Shown piece by piece: positions 1-14,100 of a DNA stretch of 64,000 bases (positions within the stretch are counted from its first letter, which is position 1; each line of letters starts with the position of its first letter). Origin of the DNA: Phallusia mammillata (lineage: Eukaryota; Chordata; Ascidiacea; Phlebobranchia; Ascidiidae). The DNA lies in contig QLIY01000032.1 in assembly GCA_003260075.1 (NCBI GenBank), positions 298,500 through 362,499 of the forward strand, written 5' to 3'. The notes under the pieces are model-generated. The model was not told where the DNA came from and searched no databases. It saw only the letters and a program-made list of their open reading frames with translations. The position numbers were made by a program, and so were the translations under genes.

Positions 1-859
<859 letters not shown>

Positions 860-1096
860 TTTGGGGGTCGGAAGGGGATTTCCAAATCACTGCACCCCTA
901 AACACGTTGGCAGTTAGTCCAGTGGTATTTTTGTAAAAACAAGCCCTTTAAAAACGGAAATAAAACACTAATTGGTGATTACATTTCGCACGAACTACCA
1001 GCGTTGTACCAAAACTTGACCCATTGATGTCACAATGACATCATAGTGGTATTTGTTCCGGCACCGCGCGTCACGATTTTACCGCCCATCATAGAG

Positions 1097-1186
<90 letters not shown>
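1097..1186. repeat. Long C-run (90)
   Basis: 90 uninterrupted C with unrelated sequence on each side. It is the same kind of object as the 98-base run upstream and is probably not genuine sequence. The 97-residue glycine-rich frame read from the minus strand is a product of this run. Confidence 0.8.
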
Positions 1187-1579
1187 TGGTCATGTTTATC
1201 TTATTATCGCTTTTAAGCGCAGTTGGCCACTTGCGGCGCTCACAACCGCACGTTTCACGGAAAGTCGAAACAGTGGCGTGTTTATTGATCAACAACCGCT
1301 GCCTCTCGACGAATGAGTCACTCCCGTGTTTCCCAAATGTGCCAGGTGACAAACAACTCGACATTAGCGCATGATATGTCAAATGCAGTCAGAGCGCTGC
1401 TCAGTTTCACAAAGCTAATGTGCCGTGGAAAGATCATGACTAATTAGGCGTATTCGCGCATATAACACTTAAAAAAATGCCGCGATACTTGACCCGTGAT
1501 AACACCTGGATAAAAATAATAACGTATCTCATAAATCAGAGTTTTCCAACCCAGAGTTCACAAAGGTTCGTGTAGACCG

Positions 1580-1610
1580 CAGTGGTTCCCAACCTTTATC
1601 GACATATCCT
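1580..1610. mobile_element. Solo hAT-type terminal sequence
   Basis: Begins with cagtggttcccaacc, the same terminal sequence as the complete hAT-type MITEs at 13343, 17994 and 51430. I could not find a matching opposite end or target duplication, so this is probably a truncated or eroded copy. Confidence 0.45.
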
Positions 1611-2419
1611 TCCTTAACATTTCAAAACATTTTCATTCCTCCCTAATATACTACATAGTAGAAAACCCCCTAAACGTACCAGTTTTTTTTACCTTTTTTA
1701 GTGTTTAACAAGGTTTCCAAAATACTAATACACTATAGAGTTGATATTTACAACTAAAATAAATGACATCTTGTCTTGTTATTTCCATTTAACTTTGTTT
1801 GATTTGTTTGACGAAACGTATAACTTTATTCGTGTGAGTTTTTATGTGGCGTTTGCGTTGGGGTTTTCAGTCTAAATTATTTTAAAAGGGGAGCCCTTGA
1901 TCTCAAAAATCGAAATCCATTGACTTGGGTTGTTTGGGCAAGACTTATAGCTAGAAGTCGGTAAATTGTCCGAAATCTGCAAACTGGACTGTTGAGTTGA
2001 GTTTATTTCGCTTGGTGAAGTACAAGACTGATGCATTTTTTTGAAGCCACAGTCAAATTAAAACCCTTACCATCACCAGTATAATTGGCGGAACAGAAAA
2101 AATCCTAAAATCGTGTAAAAACTAGAGATAAAATCGCGCTGTTACCGCTGTTGGTGATTCGATTTCAACAAAGACTGTCCGATTTTCGAAACCAGACCAA
2201 GTTCTTTTTTCATACCACCAAAGCCGCCATGAAACGATCAGGCCTCGTAGCAAGTGGACGCCTCCGCCGCAAATATTTGCTCAAGTCTCGGCGGAAAGTA
2301 GAAAAAACACCCGATATCCGTCACGCCGCGTGCGTAACCTAATCTGTGGCAACGCGTGTAAAGCAAAGGCAATGGTCTGTGAAAACGTTCACACCAGAAA
2401 CAAGGCGGCTCGCTCGGCT

Positions 2420-2421
<2 letters not shown>

Positions 2422-2453
<32 letters not shown>
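2422..2453. repeat. C-run (32)
   Basis: 32 uninterrupted C. No flanking direct copy was found. Probably a gap filler like the other long C-runs in the window. Confidence 0.7.
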
Positions 2454-2455
<2 letters not shown>

Positions 2456-4224
2456 CTTTGATCTATTAGAATGTTTCCATTCAAGTTTGCCTAATTAGAC
2501 CCAGACTGCTTCAGTAGCAGATCGTGGAGCACGTTTGAGAGCTGTCTGTTGACAATGGCAGTGACCGTAACTAATCCCGGTCTACGGAGCCCGTTCACGC
2601 CTTTCGCCGCGTGTGGAGATGATATACGACTAATCTCGTTAGGATGACAGCGCATAGGATGACTTAAAATTTACCGAGCACTCACTGAGTGGTTTTGGTG
2701 ACTCGGGCTTGAAAGAATGATCATTTATGATCGTCGAAAGCTGGAACTTAAATCCACGCCAACTCAAGCTGAAATGTTTAATAGCAAGTAGCGAATGCCA
2801 ACGTATCAAATATGAGGTCAAAGTATTATGTCTTTTATTGGGTTGAAATACGCGTTTTTCCAACGATTACTGGAGCTTAAATTAGTCTAAATTCACAATC
2901 CCAAATCAGGTGACAAGGTTTTGAAATGTAGATTTTGCTCTTCATGACATTATGTAATATTTCGAATAGAATAAGCTTTAAGTGTTTTAAGATAAATGAT
3001 TTCAAAACAACATCACTATTTTAGTTTGGAAAGCTTTGGGTAAAACTTTCAGGTATGAAGTGACATATTTCATACCTTAAAGACGGTTTTTGTTGGGGAC
3101 CAAAATTTCACAAGATAAAACGATGCTATGAGTAATTATAAAATGTTGGCTTGTTTGTTGCCTCCCCGAAATCTGTGCGTCAATTCCACCTCGAACAATG
3201 AGAGCACCAACGTCGAAATATTAATACCTTGAAAAGACAACTATAATCTTGGTTTATGTTTTATTTTTCTTTACAATGGCCATTTGAAAAGCGCACTTTC
3301 CAAAGTTGTGTTCTGTTCAAAATTACAGAAAGTCAATGTCAAATACCAAGGTCAGTGTCGGTTTACACGACTTGGGGTTGGTGAGCGTCACAGACACCAG
3401 ACCCCGTTGCTCGTCTCGTTGCGTTAAAGCAAAACCCGCCGGTAAATATTAATTCAGGTGAAATGGTTCACGCCTCCCAATTACTTTGACAAGCGACCAA
3501 CTACTGAACAATCAATCACAGAAAGTTTAGACCACCAGTGCAGATCTACGTAGCCGGCAGAGGAACCTGACACCGTGCCGGCTGCCGCATTTGAAATTGT
3601 CTCCAAATTTGGCCCCGTTTTGAGGAACTGATTTTAATTGGCCGCCTCTGGATGGTAATGGTGAAATAATTGCAGCGATTTTGGTGATTGATTGGAGTGG
3701 TAAATGTTGCACTTCTGTTTTAGTAGCTTAAGTGTGGATTAGACAAGTCACAGAACGCTTTGAAGTTTTTCTACACTTCTATAGTTATGTTTTATACCTC
3801 GCAGATTGAAAGATGCGAATTATTTATGCATTTTACCGATTTCGGCTTTGGAAATAAACAGAGTTGTTCGTCATTCATGACGGTGTAGCGCGGTATACTG
3901 GGATTTAACCAAAGCGTCCACCATTTTTCCGCGGGCTATAACGGTCTATAATGTTATGCAACTAAAACTTTTTCGATAATCAGGATTTTTGTGAAGTTTT
4001 TAATGCAAAGTGGATAATTCTGCATTTCATGCGATCGCTTATATGTCACAACTAAGTAAGATAAAAACCAAAAAAATGGTTCTAAGTTCAGATAAAATTC
4101 GCAACGTTTAAAGGCAAATTAATTGTTTTTACAGCGTTTGTGTTTCACTGGGTCTAACAAAGCCAATTTTAGGCAGACTGTTTTTTTTAATTTTTAGAAT
4201 ATAACTTCCACCCAACAACATTAG

Positions 4225-4400
4225 TTGGCATAGCAAAAGTATTTTTGCTCTAAATGCTATTACTTTTTACAGCAGAGACCTTTAAAATCACTTAAATACC
4301 CCCAAAATCCCCCCCCCCTTGGCATAGCAAAAGTATTTTTGCTCTAAATGCTATTACTTTTTACAGAGACCTTTAAAATCACTTAAATACCCCCAAAAAT
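4225..4400. repeat. Direct duplication split by a 10-base C-run
   Basis: The block 4225-4308 is repeated from 4319 with a few changes, including a 3-base indel (ttacagcagag versus ttacagag). The C-run 4309-4318 lies exactly between the copies, and sequence after the second copy continues as new DNA. It fits two allelic contig ends placed in tandem. Confidence 0.8.
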
Positions 4401-4885
4401 TTTTTTTCTAGCAACCGTGTTTGCATTTACATTCGGTGATATATAAGTTATCAAAATATAAAAAACTCTATTTTGCAAGTTTCTATTTTAAAACGAATAT
4501 TTGTTTCGGCGGATGATCGCAACGTTATATTTCCGTAAATTTGAAGTTGTTTTCGTCACGAATTCTTTCTTGGTTAGAAAATCAATTTTCGAGTTGCCTA
4601 TAATCATGCTGAGTTGCCAAACCAGCTTACACGAAAGCTTGCTGATAAACTGGCAGTGATGCACAAACCTTTAGAAAAACGCACTGACACATTTTTTGAC
4701 AAAAAATACAAAACATTTGCTGTTAAACTTTTTTTCTACATTACTACTAATTGAAAGCTTCAAAGGGTTTATTTGTTTTCGTGTATTTTTGCAAAGAACG
4801 CAGTAAATAGCATTTCAATACAAACTACAGGCGTTTCGGTGACATTATGGTTTTGCTTAGCCTAAAAGAATCTTATAACTCTTAC

Positions 4886-5142
4886 AAAACGGTGTAAGGC
4901 TTAGCCAATCAAAATGGAGGTAGCTCTGTGCAATGAGGTCGTTGTAGTCGCTGATATTCAGATCTTATCTTATGGGTTTCCTGTTCGTCGTTCCGGGAAC
5001 ACTTAAAGCCCCCCCCCCAAAACGGTGTAAGGCTTAGCCAATCAAAATGGAGGTAGCTCTGTGCAAAGTAGGTCGTTGTAGTCGCTGATATTCCGATTTT
5101 ATCTTATGGGTTTCCTGTTCGTCGTTCCGGGAACACTTAAAA
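4886..5142. repeat. Direct duplication split by a 10-base C-run
   Basis: Block 4886-5008 recurs at 5019-5142 with a few substitutions and a small indel; the C-run is 5009-5018. Same structure as 4225-4400. Confidence 0.8.
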
Positions 5143-5923
5143 CCACAATTTATGCTGTTTATTGTGCATTTGAATCGGTCCCATATCGACGATATGCAGG
5201 TCAATCAATCCCTACAAACAACTAGTTATACTGGACTACCATATCCAAGCGTTTGGGCCCTTGTTTTAGGGTCTTGGCTTAGAGTATATTTGCTGGAAGT
5301 ATTTTGATGGCTTTGATGGCGCTTTCTAGGGCGTTCTATCGAAGCATATACGTCAGTCGCCAGTGTGCATGCAGGTTGTTTAAATTGTTTACAGATATCT
5401 TGTTCGTTTATCGGCTTTCTGCTTAGATTAGAGAGTGTTATATTTGCTGAAATTCTTGGTGTTTCTTTTCGCAGGTCCACAAATGTCGTTTGTGGCAAAT
5501 TTGTCGAAATGTGCTGTTTAAAGTGTGTCAGTGTTTGGGACACGTCGCTATGCAGATTCTATAATTTAATTTAAAGTATATTTAACTGGAAAACTGTATT
5601 TAAAAACTTAAGTATAATAAACAAACTAAGAACTTTTGTATCGAAATTGATCCTATTTTCGAAAAAAAGTTCAGTTTAACAAAATATTCTGGCGTTGATG
5701 AGTTTTAGTTGTACACAGTTGTTGGGCCTTTGGGTGAATGACATTATTACTGGCAAAGCAGTGTTCTAATGTTAGTTTATAAAGTATTTTTTACAGAAAC
5801 TTTTTACAAAAAGTGTTTTGGTTCAAATAAGCAGCTTCAAACGTTTAGTGTGAACACAGTAAAAGGTCATTGCATTCTGGTGCAGTAGCTTTCCGCCGGG
5901 CAAGCTTCCAGACCGTGCAAAAC
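5143..5923. other. Intergenic, no gene supported
   Basis: The minus strand is open for 105 codons at 5226-5543. There is no recognisable domain, no promoter or polyadenylation signal placed to serve it, and no adjoining exon, so I do not call a gene. Confidence 0.45.
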
Positions 5924-6112
5924 CGAAAGATGATCGAACCCGTGATTATCTCGTTATAAATCTAGACAAAAATGCTCAATCATTTCCCTTCGGACGCCGA
6001 TACGAGGACTTTACCCCCCCCCCCGAAAGATGATCGAACCCGTGATTATCTCGTTATAAATCTAGACAAAACTGCTCAGTCATTTCTCTTCGGACGCCGA
6101 CACGAGGACATT
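5924..6112. repeat. Direct duplication split by a C-run
   Basis: Block 5924-6013 recurs at 6025-6112, differing at a handful of bases; C-run 6014-6024 lies between. Probable unmerged alleles. Confidence 0.8.
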
Positions 6113-6345
6113 GTCACGTAGCTAAGGGCTATCCAATTGATTCAAAGCAATTTGAAAATGTTTGACATTGATCTTGAACTGTTGGGAGATTTTATTTATT
6201 TTGTCTTGTCAAAGAATGTGAAGTTCGTTTGACTTGTAGTTTGGAAACTTTCTAATTCGTTTTTGTTTTACATTTAAAGGTTAAGTGTTTAAAACATTGC
6301 GTCCAAAGCTGCCTAAGCACAGGAGTATATGCAAGTTTGGACCTA

Positions 6346-6368
6346 ATTCCATTCACTGTGAATGGAAT
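6346..6368. repeat. Short perfect palindrome
   Basis: attccattcac, one T, gtgaatggaat: two 11-base perfect complementary arms around a single base. It lies just ahead of a degenerate tandem repeat. Function unknown. Confidence 0.75.
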
Positions 6369-6388
6369 GAAGCAATGTTCCAGTCACT

Positions 6389-6720
6389 AAGCTTTCCGAT
6401 TATATACACTGAAGACCACAACGAGCAGCCCTAGACATTTACACTGTGGCCACACACCAGTCTGTGCGAAGCATGCAATTTTATATGTCTGGGACTTTAG
6501 GCATACACACAAGCTCCCGAGTACACCGAGGATCACCGTGAGCAACGTTAGATGTCGATACTGTGGATTTTTATGTGTCAGGAAATACAGTTAAGCTTCC
6601 TGGGCACACTGTACGACCACTATAAGCAACATAGATGTGCACTCTGTCATCTGATACACAGCACAAATCTATTTTATTCTGAGGATGTGCAAGAACCTCC
6701 TTGGTATAGTGGTACACAGC
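6389..6720. repeat. Degenerate tandem repeat, about three units
   Basis: Units begin near 6389, 6511 and 6593. Each opens with aagct(t/c)(t/c)cc, then a 'cacact/caccg ... gaccac ... gagcaac' stretch, then 'tagatgt ... cactgtg'. The spacing is uneven (about 122 and 82 bp) and the units are well diverged, so the array is old. Confidence 0.5.
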
Positions 6721-6947
6721 CTTACAATACATACTGGACACAAGTAGGCTACATCTGCCTTCAACGTTCTGGTTTTGGTGGAAACTTAATGGTGAAATCT
6801 TAACTAATACTTCTGCACATTGGATTAAACGGATTTTTCACGTAATTCTTCCAAGGTAAATTTGAAATTTCTTCCATCAATCACTAACTTATAGGTTTTA
6901 GCTTGATTCCATTTTTAGTAGGCTAGTTCGGCAGCTGTATGTAATAG

Positions 6948-7183
6948 GTATACTCACTCTGCGCCACACTCACTTTCTTGTGAGCACCCGACACATAACG
7001 CCTTATAATACGGTGTAGCTGCAGCGCGTTCAACTACTATCCACCAATTGTGCCCGACACTTTTTTGCGCTTCATAACGTCTTAACGTTGCGCAGCTATT
7101 TCCGGCTTGGTGATTGTTTTAGTGCAATTGTGTCGCTATGTTGTCTTTCACCAAGCGAAATAAACTCAACTCAACTCAACTCA
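6948..7183. mobile_element. SINE-like dispersed repeat with (ACTCA)n tail, copy 1
   Basis: A block running from 'actcactttcttgtgagcac' to 'gcgaaataaactcaactcaa' and ending in tandem ACTCA. The same block occurs at 37613-37884 and 53017-53288 (same orientation) and at 14930-15105 (reverse). The simple tail suggests a retroposed element. I could not place tRNA A and B boxes with confidence, so the SINE label is tentative. Confidence 0.6.
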
Positions 7184-8110
7184 TTACCTATGTTCATGTA
7201 TTACTGTTTTGAAACTTTTGTTCAGATTGCATCACAAGTAAAGAAGCATTCAATTCCAGAAATCCGAAATCATTAACAAACCAAGTATACACCAAAAAAC
7301 CTCATAACGATTGGTGTGGCGTCAAATAAATGCCAACATTAATTTTTAATGGAACCCATTTGGAACCTTGATTCAGGCCGGAAATGTGGACAATGGACTG
7401 TTTGTTGAAGAACAATAGCAACTGAACTTAGAAATTAATCTGACAAAACCAAAATGGTTTCACTCTTACTTTTTGCCAAATATTTCTTTTTAATTCGTCC
7501 TAGTTTTGCATTACCTATGGCTGTTGTTAATAATTAATCACTTGCAAACCCTTGACAAAATGGAATATTTTTTAGTTTTTTAATATTTGTTTTTTTTAAA
7601 TATATTTTCACTTTAAAAAAAAATATTTAAAAAAATATTTTTTATATTTTCAATTTATTTTATGTTTCTAATTTAACTTTTTTTAAATAAACTCTGCAAA
7701 TACACCAGCATATCCCACAGCTGTATATATTTATTGGAGCTTCATAAAATCAAGGGCAAAACAGCAGTAAATTTTTTTAAGCAATCATTATTTAAACATA
7801 TATGCGCTGTAATGATATTATTAAAAGCCTAACAACAATCAGGTAGAAATAAAAAACAATTTCGAAAAAATACAAAGTGCTAAATCAGCATTGCTCATCA
7901 TTCAGCACATATAACAGAATCACGAAAGTTGTTGGTTTTATTGTGACTTTTTGGTACAACAAATGTTTTTAGTAGCGAGATAACTTGCTATGTTTTTTTT
8001 CAAAATACAGTAATATTTTTATGGAACGCATTTTGAACTTCATCAATAACAAAACCAAATTTGCTTTGATTTTTGAAAAAAAAGGCAAAAATCAATAAAA
8101 CAAAGAGCAA
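7184..8110. other. AT-rich region downstream of the odd-skipped gene
   Basis: Very AT-rich, with A/T homopolymers near 7580-7700. For the minus-strand gene ending at 8148, the nearest AATAAA-type polyadenylation signal reads as ttttatt on the plus strand at about 7936-7942, which would give a 3' UTR of roughly 220 bases. That placement is inferred. Confidence 0.4.
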
Positions 8111-8147
8111 TTGACTAAAAAATGCAACATTAATCTTCTATTAGATC

Positions 8148-11100
8148 TCAAGGCGGTGTCGATATGCCGGCATTGTCAGTTGCATCGGCACCAAACATCG
8201 CCGGGCGGTCGCTCGCATCGCGGAGAATATCGAGCGATTCCAATTTGGAAGCAACGTCACAAAATGGCGGCGCTATTGTCTGTTCGCGTTCTTCCATTGT
8301 GACGTCATGTTGGCAGTGCGTGCCCATGTGCCGCTTGAGGTCGCAATTTCTTCGAAATACTTTTCTACAAAAAAATATAGGATTTAATGATTGGCGCACA
8401 AGTTATTTAGGCTGCTATGTAAAGAAAACATCTAAATCCATTTAATATTAGATTTTCTCCCAAACATTTGTTCACATCGTTTGTAACCGTTACAAGTTAA
8501 AATATGTGGCAATTGTTGAATTGTTGTTAGTTAAGCAACTGAACATCACCCAGCAGTAGCACAAACGCAGTATGTAAGATTGTTGGGTGCTAGTGTTTCT
8601 CTGCCACCCCCCCCCCTTGTTGAATTGTTGTTAGTTAAGCAACTGAACATCACCCAGCAGTAGCGCATTCTCAACTTGTAGCACAAACGCAGCATGTAAG
8701 ATTGTTGGGTGCTAGTGTTTCTCTGCACGTGTACAAAGTTCAAATAAACCAGCCGTTTGAATAGCAATTTTAAACGCAGGGTAATTTGCAACCGTTTGGT
8801 TGGTTTGTATGCCCCTGGTGTGTGCAAGCAGATTTAAATGGAGATATGAAACAGCAAAATAGAGCAAGGCTTCACATAAAATACATAACCTGTTCCCCAT
8901 GCCTGCAAGGCAACCTAATCGCTACAATTCCATGCCTTTGTAAGCGTTCTACTAGCTGTAACGTCCTACTAGCCACTTAGCATAGCATTTTATTTGGCGT
9001 ATAGTGTACTGTACTTAATGTGCTACGGTAGTGAAAAGTGTCAAAAATGGCAATAAATAACTACATATGTATGTGTGGTGTGCAATATGCCTGTCTGGGA
9101 CCTCAGACGCCATTAAAGAGTCGTTAACGGCAGCAGACGAGCAGTTGCAGAATCAACGAGCTACATTAAGCACTTCTGTTTTTATAAACTCGAAGACAGG
9201 ACGGTTAAACTCTGCTATAATACTGAATATTACTCACAGAAACTGTTACTTTAAACATATTTTAATCTGACCCCCCCCCCACTTCTGTTTTTATAAACTC
9301 GAAGACAGGACGGTTAAACTCTGCTATAGTACTGAATATTACTCACAGAAACTGTTACTTTAAACATATTTTTAATCTGTTTTTTTTTATTCTCATAAAC
9401 AGTGATGACCATGCTCTCTGTTGGAGGGTCTGATACTGTACAGTATGGTCACTCTATGAGTTTCTGCGACAATAATGGCTATGCACATTTGCTCATTTAG
9501 CATTAGTCTATTTTAAAACTTAGGCCCCCCCCCCTGTTCAACTGCTTCACGTCGTCTAAACCTATCCCATATTAACGCAAGATTATTTCAATCAAAAAGC
9601 CATGCCAGCAACATGCAGCTAGCCCCCCCCCCCTTTTTAACCAATCCTGTTCTGATAAAATTTATTCATTAAGCTGTTTAAATCAAATCTCAAACCTGAC
9701 ATTGTCACAATTCTAAGTTTTTACATGATATCAGTAAACTAAGACTACACACGAAGTAAAAAAAGGTTTCCTCTAAAAGGCCAAACAGTCAACCTTAATC
9801 CCAAGATACATTGTTCAACTGCTTCACGTCGTCTAAACCTATCCCATATTAACGCAAGAATATTTCAATCAACAAGCCATGCCACCAACATGCAGCTTTG
9901 ACAATTCTTTGCACATACACAGATTTAGCTTTTATGCAGCCAATCACAGCATGCCGCGTCAGTGTTGCCTACCTACATGCTGAACATTGGAAAGGTTTGA
10001 TTGACGTGTGAGTAAGACTGTGGGTTTTCAAGTTACTCCGTTGGTTGAAACTTTTTCCGCATGTTGTACATTGAAACGGTGCTTCCTGCAATAAAAGAGA
10101 TACAAACGTTTGAATGTTTTTTGAGGGTGTGTTGCGTTTTGCAATAGCAAACTTATATATTTTTGAATTTAATACCCGAACTTTATAGAGCTCTTCTGGC
10201 AATTGAATTTTTGCACCGACATTTTACTACGCGCATTCAGTGTTATTCACCCTGATGAATGTGATCTGTATAGGACGTCGAAACGTCGGAATAAATATAC
10301 AATTGCCAGAAAAGCTCTATAAAGTTGCTAGTATGTCTGGCAGCAACAGCTTATGTATTAGTACTTGAACCTTACAGAGAATAATGCTACAATGCTTTAA
10401 ATCTTGCTTTTAAACTGCATGGCGTTTGAAAAGATTGAATGTGAAGTCTTTTAACCAATACATTTTTAAAATATTATTAAAATTCGAACGGTTGTAATAT
10501 TACATACCGGACTCTTCAATAAACACAAACCCCAGGCTTTATTCTGTATCGACCAAAATTTGACCTACTTTAATATTCTCAATGCATATTAACTCTTTGC
10601 ATTGAATTCTCATCTATAATACTCTGTAACCATCAAAATAAAAGCCACTTACTTTTAAATGAAGTGTTCTGTGCACAGCCAATGTTCTAGACTGGCAGAA
10701 TCCTTTACCGCAGTGCGAGCAACGAAACGGCTTCTCTTTGCTGTGTATATACCTGAAAGCAAAACTGCAAATGTTGAACCGCCAGTTTATACGATGTTTC
10801 GATGGCTGCCACTGATTACAGCAGCACGATTTGGGCACTGTTTTCTAGATAAAGTACCGTTACGTATGCAATGCGCAGGACTAAATAGAAGAAAACATGT
10901 TTAAAGCTAATTCTTTTTAGATGCCTAATTTGTCAAGCAAAATAAGGTACTTCTTTTCTGATTTCTTGTCAAAAAAATACTGTCATCTAAAATTGTATTT
11001 GTTTAATATTTGACATAGGACCAATGTAATTTAAACATATTTTGGTATGTAAGTAACTACCCAAATAAATATGGCCGACATTGAATATAACATCATCAGT

Positions 11101-14100
11101 TTGCCTCATGTTTTTTTTTACTTACAATTCAAGTTTAAAAATATTTTTCTATTCTATGAATATGGATACATTTAATTTGTCAAACATATCGTGAGAAACA
11201 TTGCCCAATTAGTTTTGCCAGTGTTGATAATAAAAACCGTAGCCTACATTTGAAATTCCTGTTTGAATATTTTTGAGGTACATTCGATATGGGATTACTC
11301 ATCTCACATTACATAACACTTTGCAGTCTGTCACAATTGAAGCCAATTTTATGTGCGTACAGCTGTACAACCCAAAGCAACACTATATCAGCACGAGCTA
11401 GACTTAAATCCAGTCAGTGTTTGAGGCTGAGTGCTAACAGTATCAAGTTACACATATTTTTACACTTGACTTTGTTGTGTTTGGCAACAATCAACCTATT
11501 GTAACAACAATAGTCATGGTTTCACCCAGGTGTTATAACTTATGTTGCCTCAAACATATAAGCTATATTTTTGCTTGACCGTGTTTTGCATTAAGCAAAG
11601 CAAATGATTGATACGAACTAATGAGTTGTGAAAACAAAACAAAAAACCAGCCAAACAGGTTTCAATTATTTCTTGCTAAACTATTGTACTGTTCTTTTTG
11701 TTCTGCATTTTTTAAGTTACATCTGCTGATAACTGAAGCTGTCATTAACAATGACTGAAATATTTTTCAACTACTAGCATACTTAAATTTTGTGTAGTGC
11801 GTCAGTCTAATTTTTTGTTAATAATTTAAAAAAAGTTTTATTTTCTACTAATATCTGTGTATGTCACTTCATGAAAACGACCGACGACACAATTTTAGCA
11901 AATAACTTGTAAACTAAATGAAGATTCCTAAACCACTAAATCTACACTATCTTGTGTTAAACTAAACTGTAAGTTTTCTCCAAAATGTATCCTGAGATTC
12001 TGACTGACTTGTTAATCCGCCTCACTGAAAAAGTTCTGACGTCTGAGGCCTCAACCGACATATTTCAATGCCACTGTTACGTAACAAGCCGAATCTTACG
12101 CCTCACTGCGTCTAGTGTCACCCTGCAGGCAGGTTGAAAGCTAAACTAAATCAAGTTAAGTGGTGAAGTTCTCTACGGCCGCTCCCTACTTTTGCACCAC
12201 TAAGAACTACAACACTTGAAACGTAAACGTAGTTAATCCCACGAAGCAAAGATTTGAAAATTCAAAATGGCGTCGCGTGAATGCCGGACGACCAACAATT
12301 ATAATAATTAGGATAAAATGGCGAATACTCGCTAAAAACTTGTTATTATTAAATTCGTTTAAACTCTAATTAGGTAGAAATGTGTGATATTAGGAAGTGC
12401 GGAAATGTTTTATTATTTTATGTCTAATAATGTGTTTTAGTTTAGGCTACGTTTTGCGCTTTGCTTCGTCGCATTATTTGTTACAGTTCATTAAAACATG
12501 ATTTTGCTCGAGCACAATATAAGTTCTCTTCACTAAAACAACTTTTCTCCGAAATCCATGTTTAAATTAAACTACAAAAGTAAAGATTAGTAGTTGTTTG
12601 TAAAATTGTCTCTTTTAACCAATTTTGATTTGCTTTTTGGCAACTTTATAAACAAAATTTAAATCTCAATAAAAACAAAACATATGAGGTAAGTTGAAAT
12701 AAAGTAAAAACATTGCGAATATATTGCTGTTGCAAACCGTTTGGTGTATACTTTGTGGTATCACCGCCCCGTACACAAAATATACTTGGGTTCCTGCAAG
12801 CATTTTATCTGACTAATCTTATCAAAGATTGCTCCCAGTCTAACCGTCAAAAATTTTCTGTTGATATCAGAAGGGATTAAATTCACGGGCTCAAACAAAA
12901 AATTGAAATGATACCTTTCGCAGGTTTATGTACCGTGATATTTAAATTATCAGTCTTAACATGTCGCAGTTGGAATCTGACTTTATTTTAGCTAAAAGAT
13001 TTTGACTTGAATATTAGTTTCACTTGATAAATATAGTTAACAATGAATTAGCTGAAAACGAAGTCATTTTATCAAGTTAATATGTTGACAAACCGATTAT
13101 TACCAATAATGGCATAACAATTTACAATTAAATCATCTTGATAAGTTTTATTCATATTATTCGTATAATAGGTTGACATATTTTGGTAATTAAAATAAAT
13201 GTCGTGTTTGGGTCCTACTCAGTGACGTATCGAATTCTATCCTTTTACTTTAGACTGGGAAGGATCTGAAATCAAGTTTTATAAACGTTATGAAGTAAGT
13301 TGGGAACGTGCGCTACACCCATTAAACACAAAATCACTATACCAGTGGTTCTTAACCTTTTTCCTTGCTGCACCCCTTTCAAATCACCAACCAATTTTCG
13401 CACCCCCTTCTGTAATTGCTCAACTAACAAAACCATTTCAATTCAATTTTTATACAAGCATCCCCGCACCCCCTAGGAACAGTTCTCGCACCCCTGGTTA
13501 AGAACCCCTGCACTATACACAACAATTTACACTATTCTAATGGCATATTTGGGTTTGTTTTAATGAGTACAGTTGCTCTAATATTTCGGATGTTAAATAC
13601 GTTTGCATTCGGCAACCTTTTTTATGCTGCGGACCGAATTGAAACCGATTTTTTTTCAAGGACCGGCCTTAAAAAAGCACAAATGTTCAGTACTGAAAAC
13701 TAATTACAGTCATTACAACTTGGATTCAATGTGAGCCTTGTAAGTTTTATGAGGCCCGGTAACGAACCCTTCACCGACCGGCAACGGGCCGCGGCCCTGT
13801 GCTTGCCGACCACTGGTTTTAGTGGGCAATGTTTGTTTTGCTGATTGGACCTAGTTTGTGGCCAGCAGGATATAAATCACAACACAGCTTGTGATTCGAG
13901 ATGTTCAAAGAACCTGATTATTGTTTTAAACGATCAAAAACGCGCAACTAAATATACATTTTTCCCTAAATGTCATGACCTTGTTAATATCAAACGACAA
14001 TACTTACTACGTACCAAAAATAGAAACGAATTTGCGATAAATGCAGCCAAAACAAAGTCATAACCCGATATTACCTTTAATCGAGCTATTAGCATCAGCT

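Larger units (their letters stand above)
1187..4224. other. Intergenic, no gene supported
   Basis: Contains a solo hAT-type end, a short SINE-like fragment near 1993-2030 and a C-run at 2422. A GC-rich patch at about 2200-2350 and another near 3530-3700 hold short open frames without splice sites or recognisable motifs. Either could be regulatory, but nothing in the sequence shows it. Confidence 0.5.

Noticed and set aside
1089-1382. 97-codon minus-strand frame ending in poly-glycine
   Set aside because: Its C-terminal part is the 90-base C-run, and the rest has no domain or splice partner.
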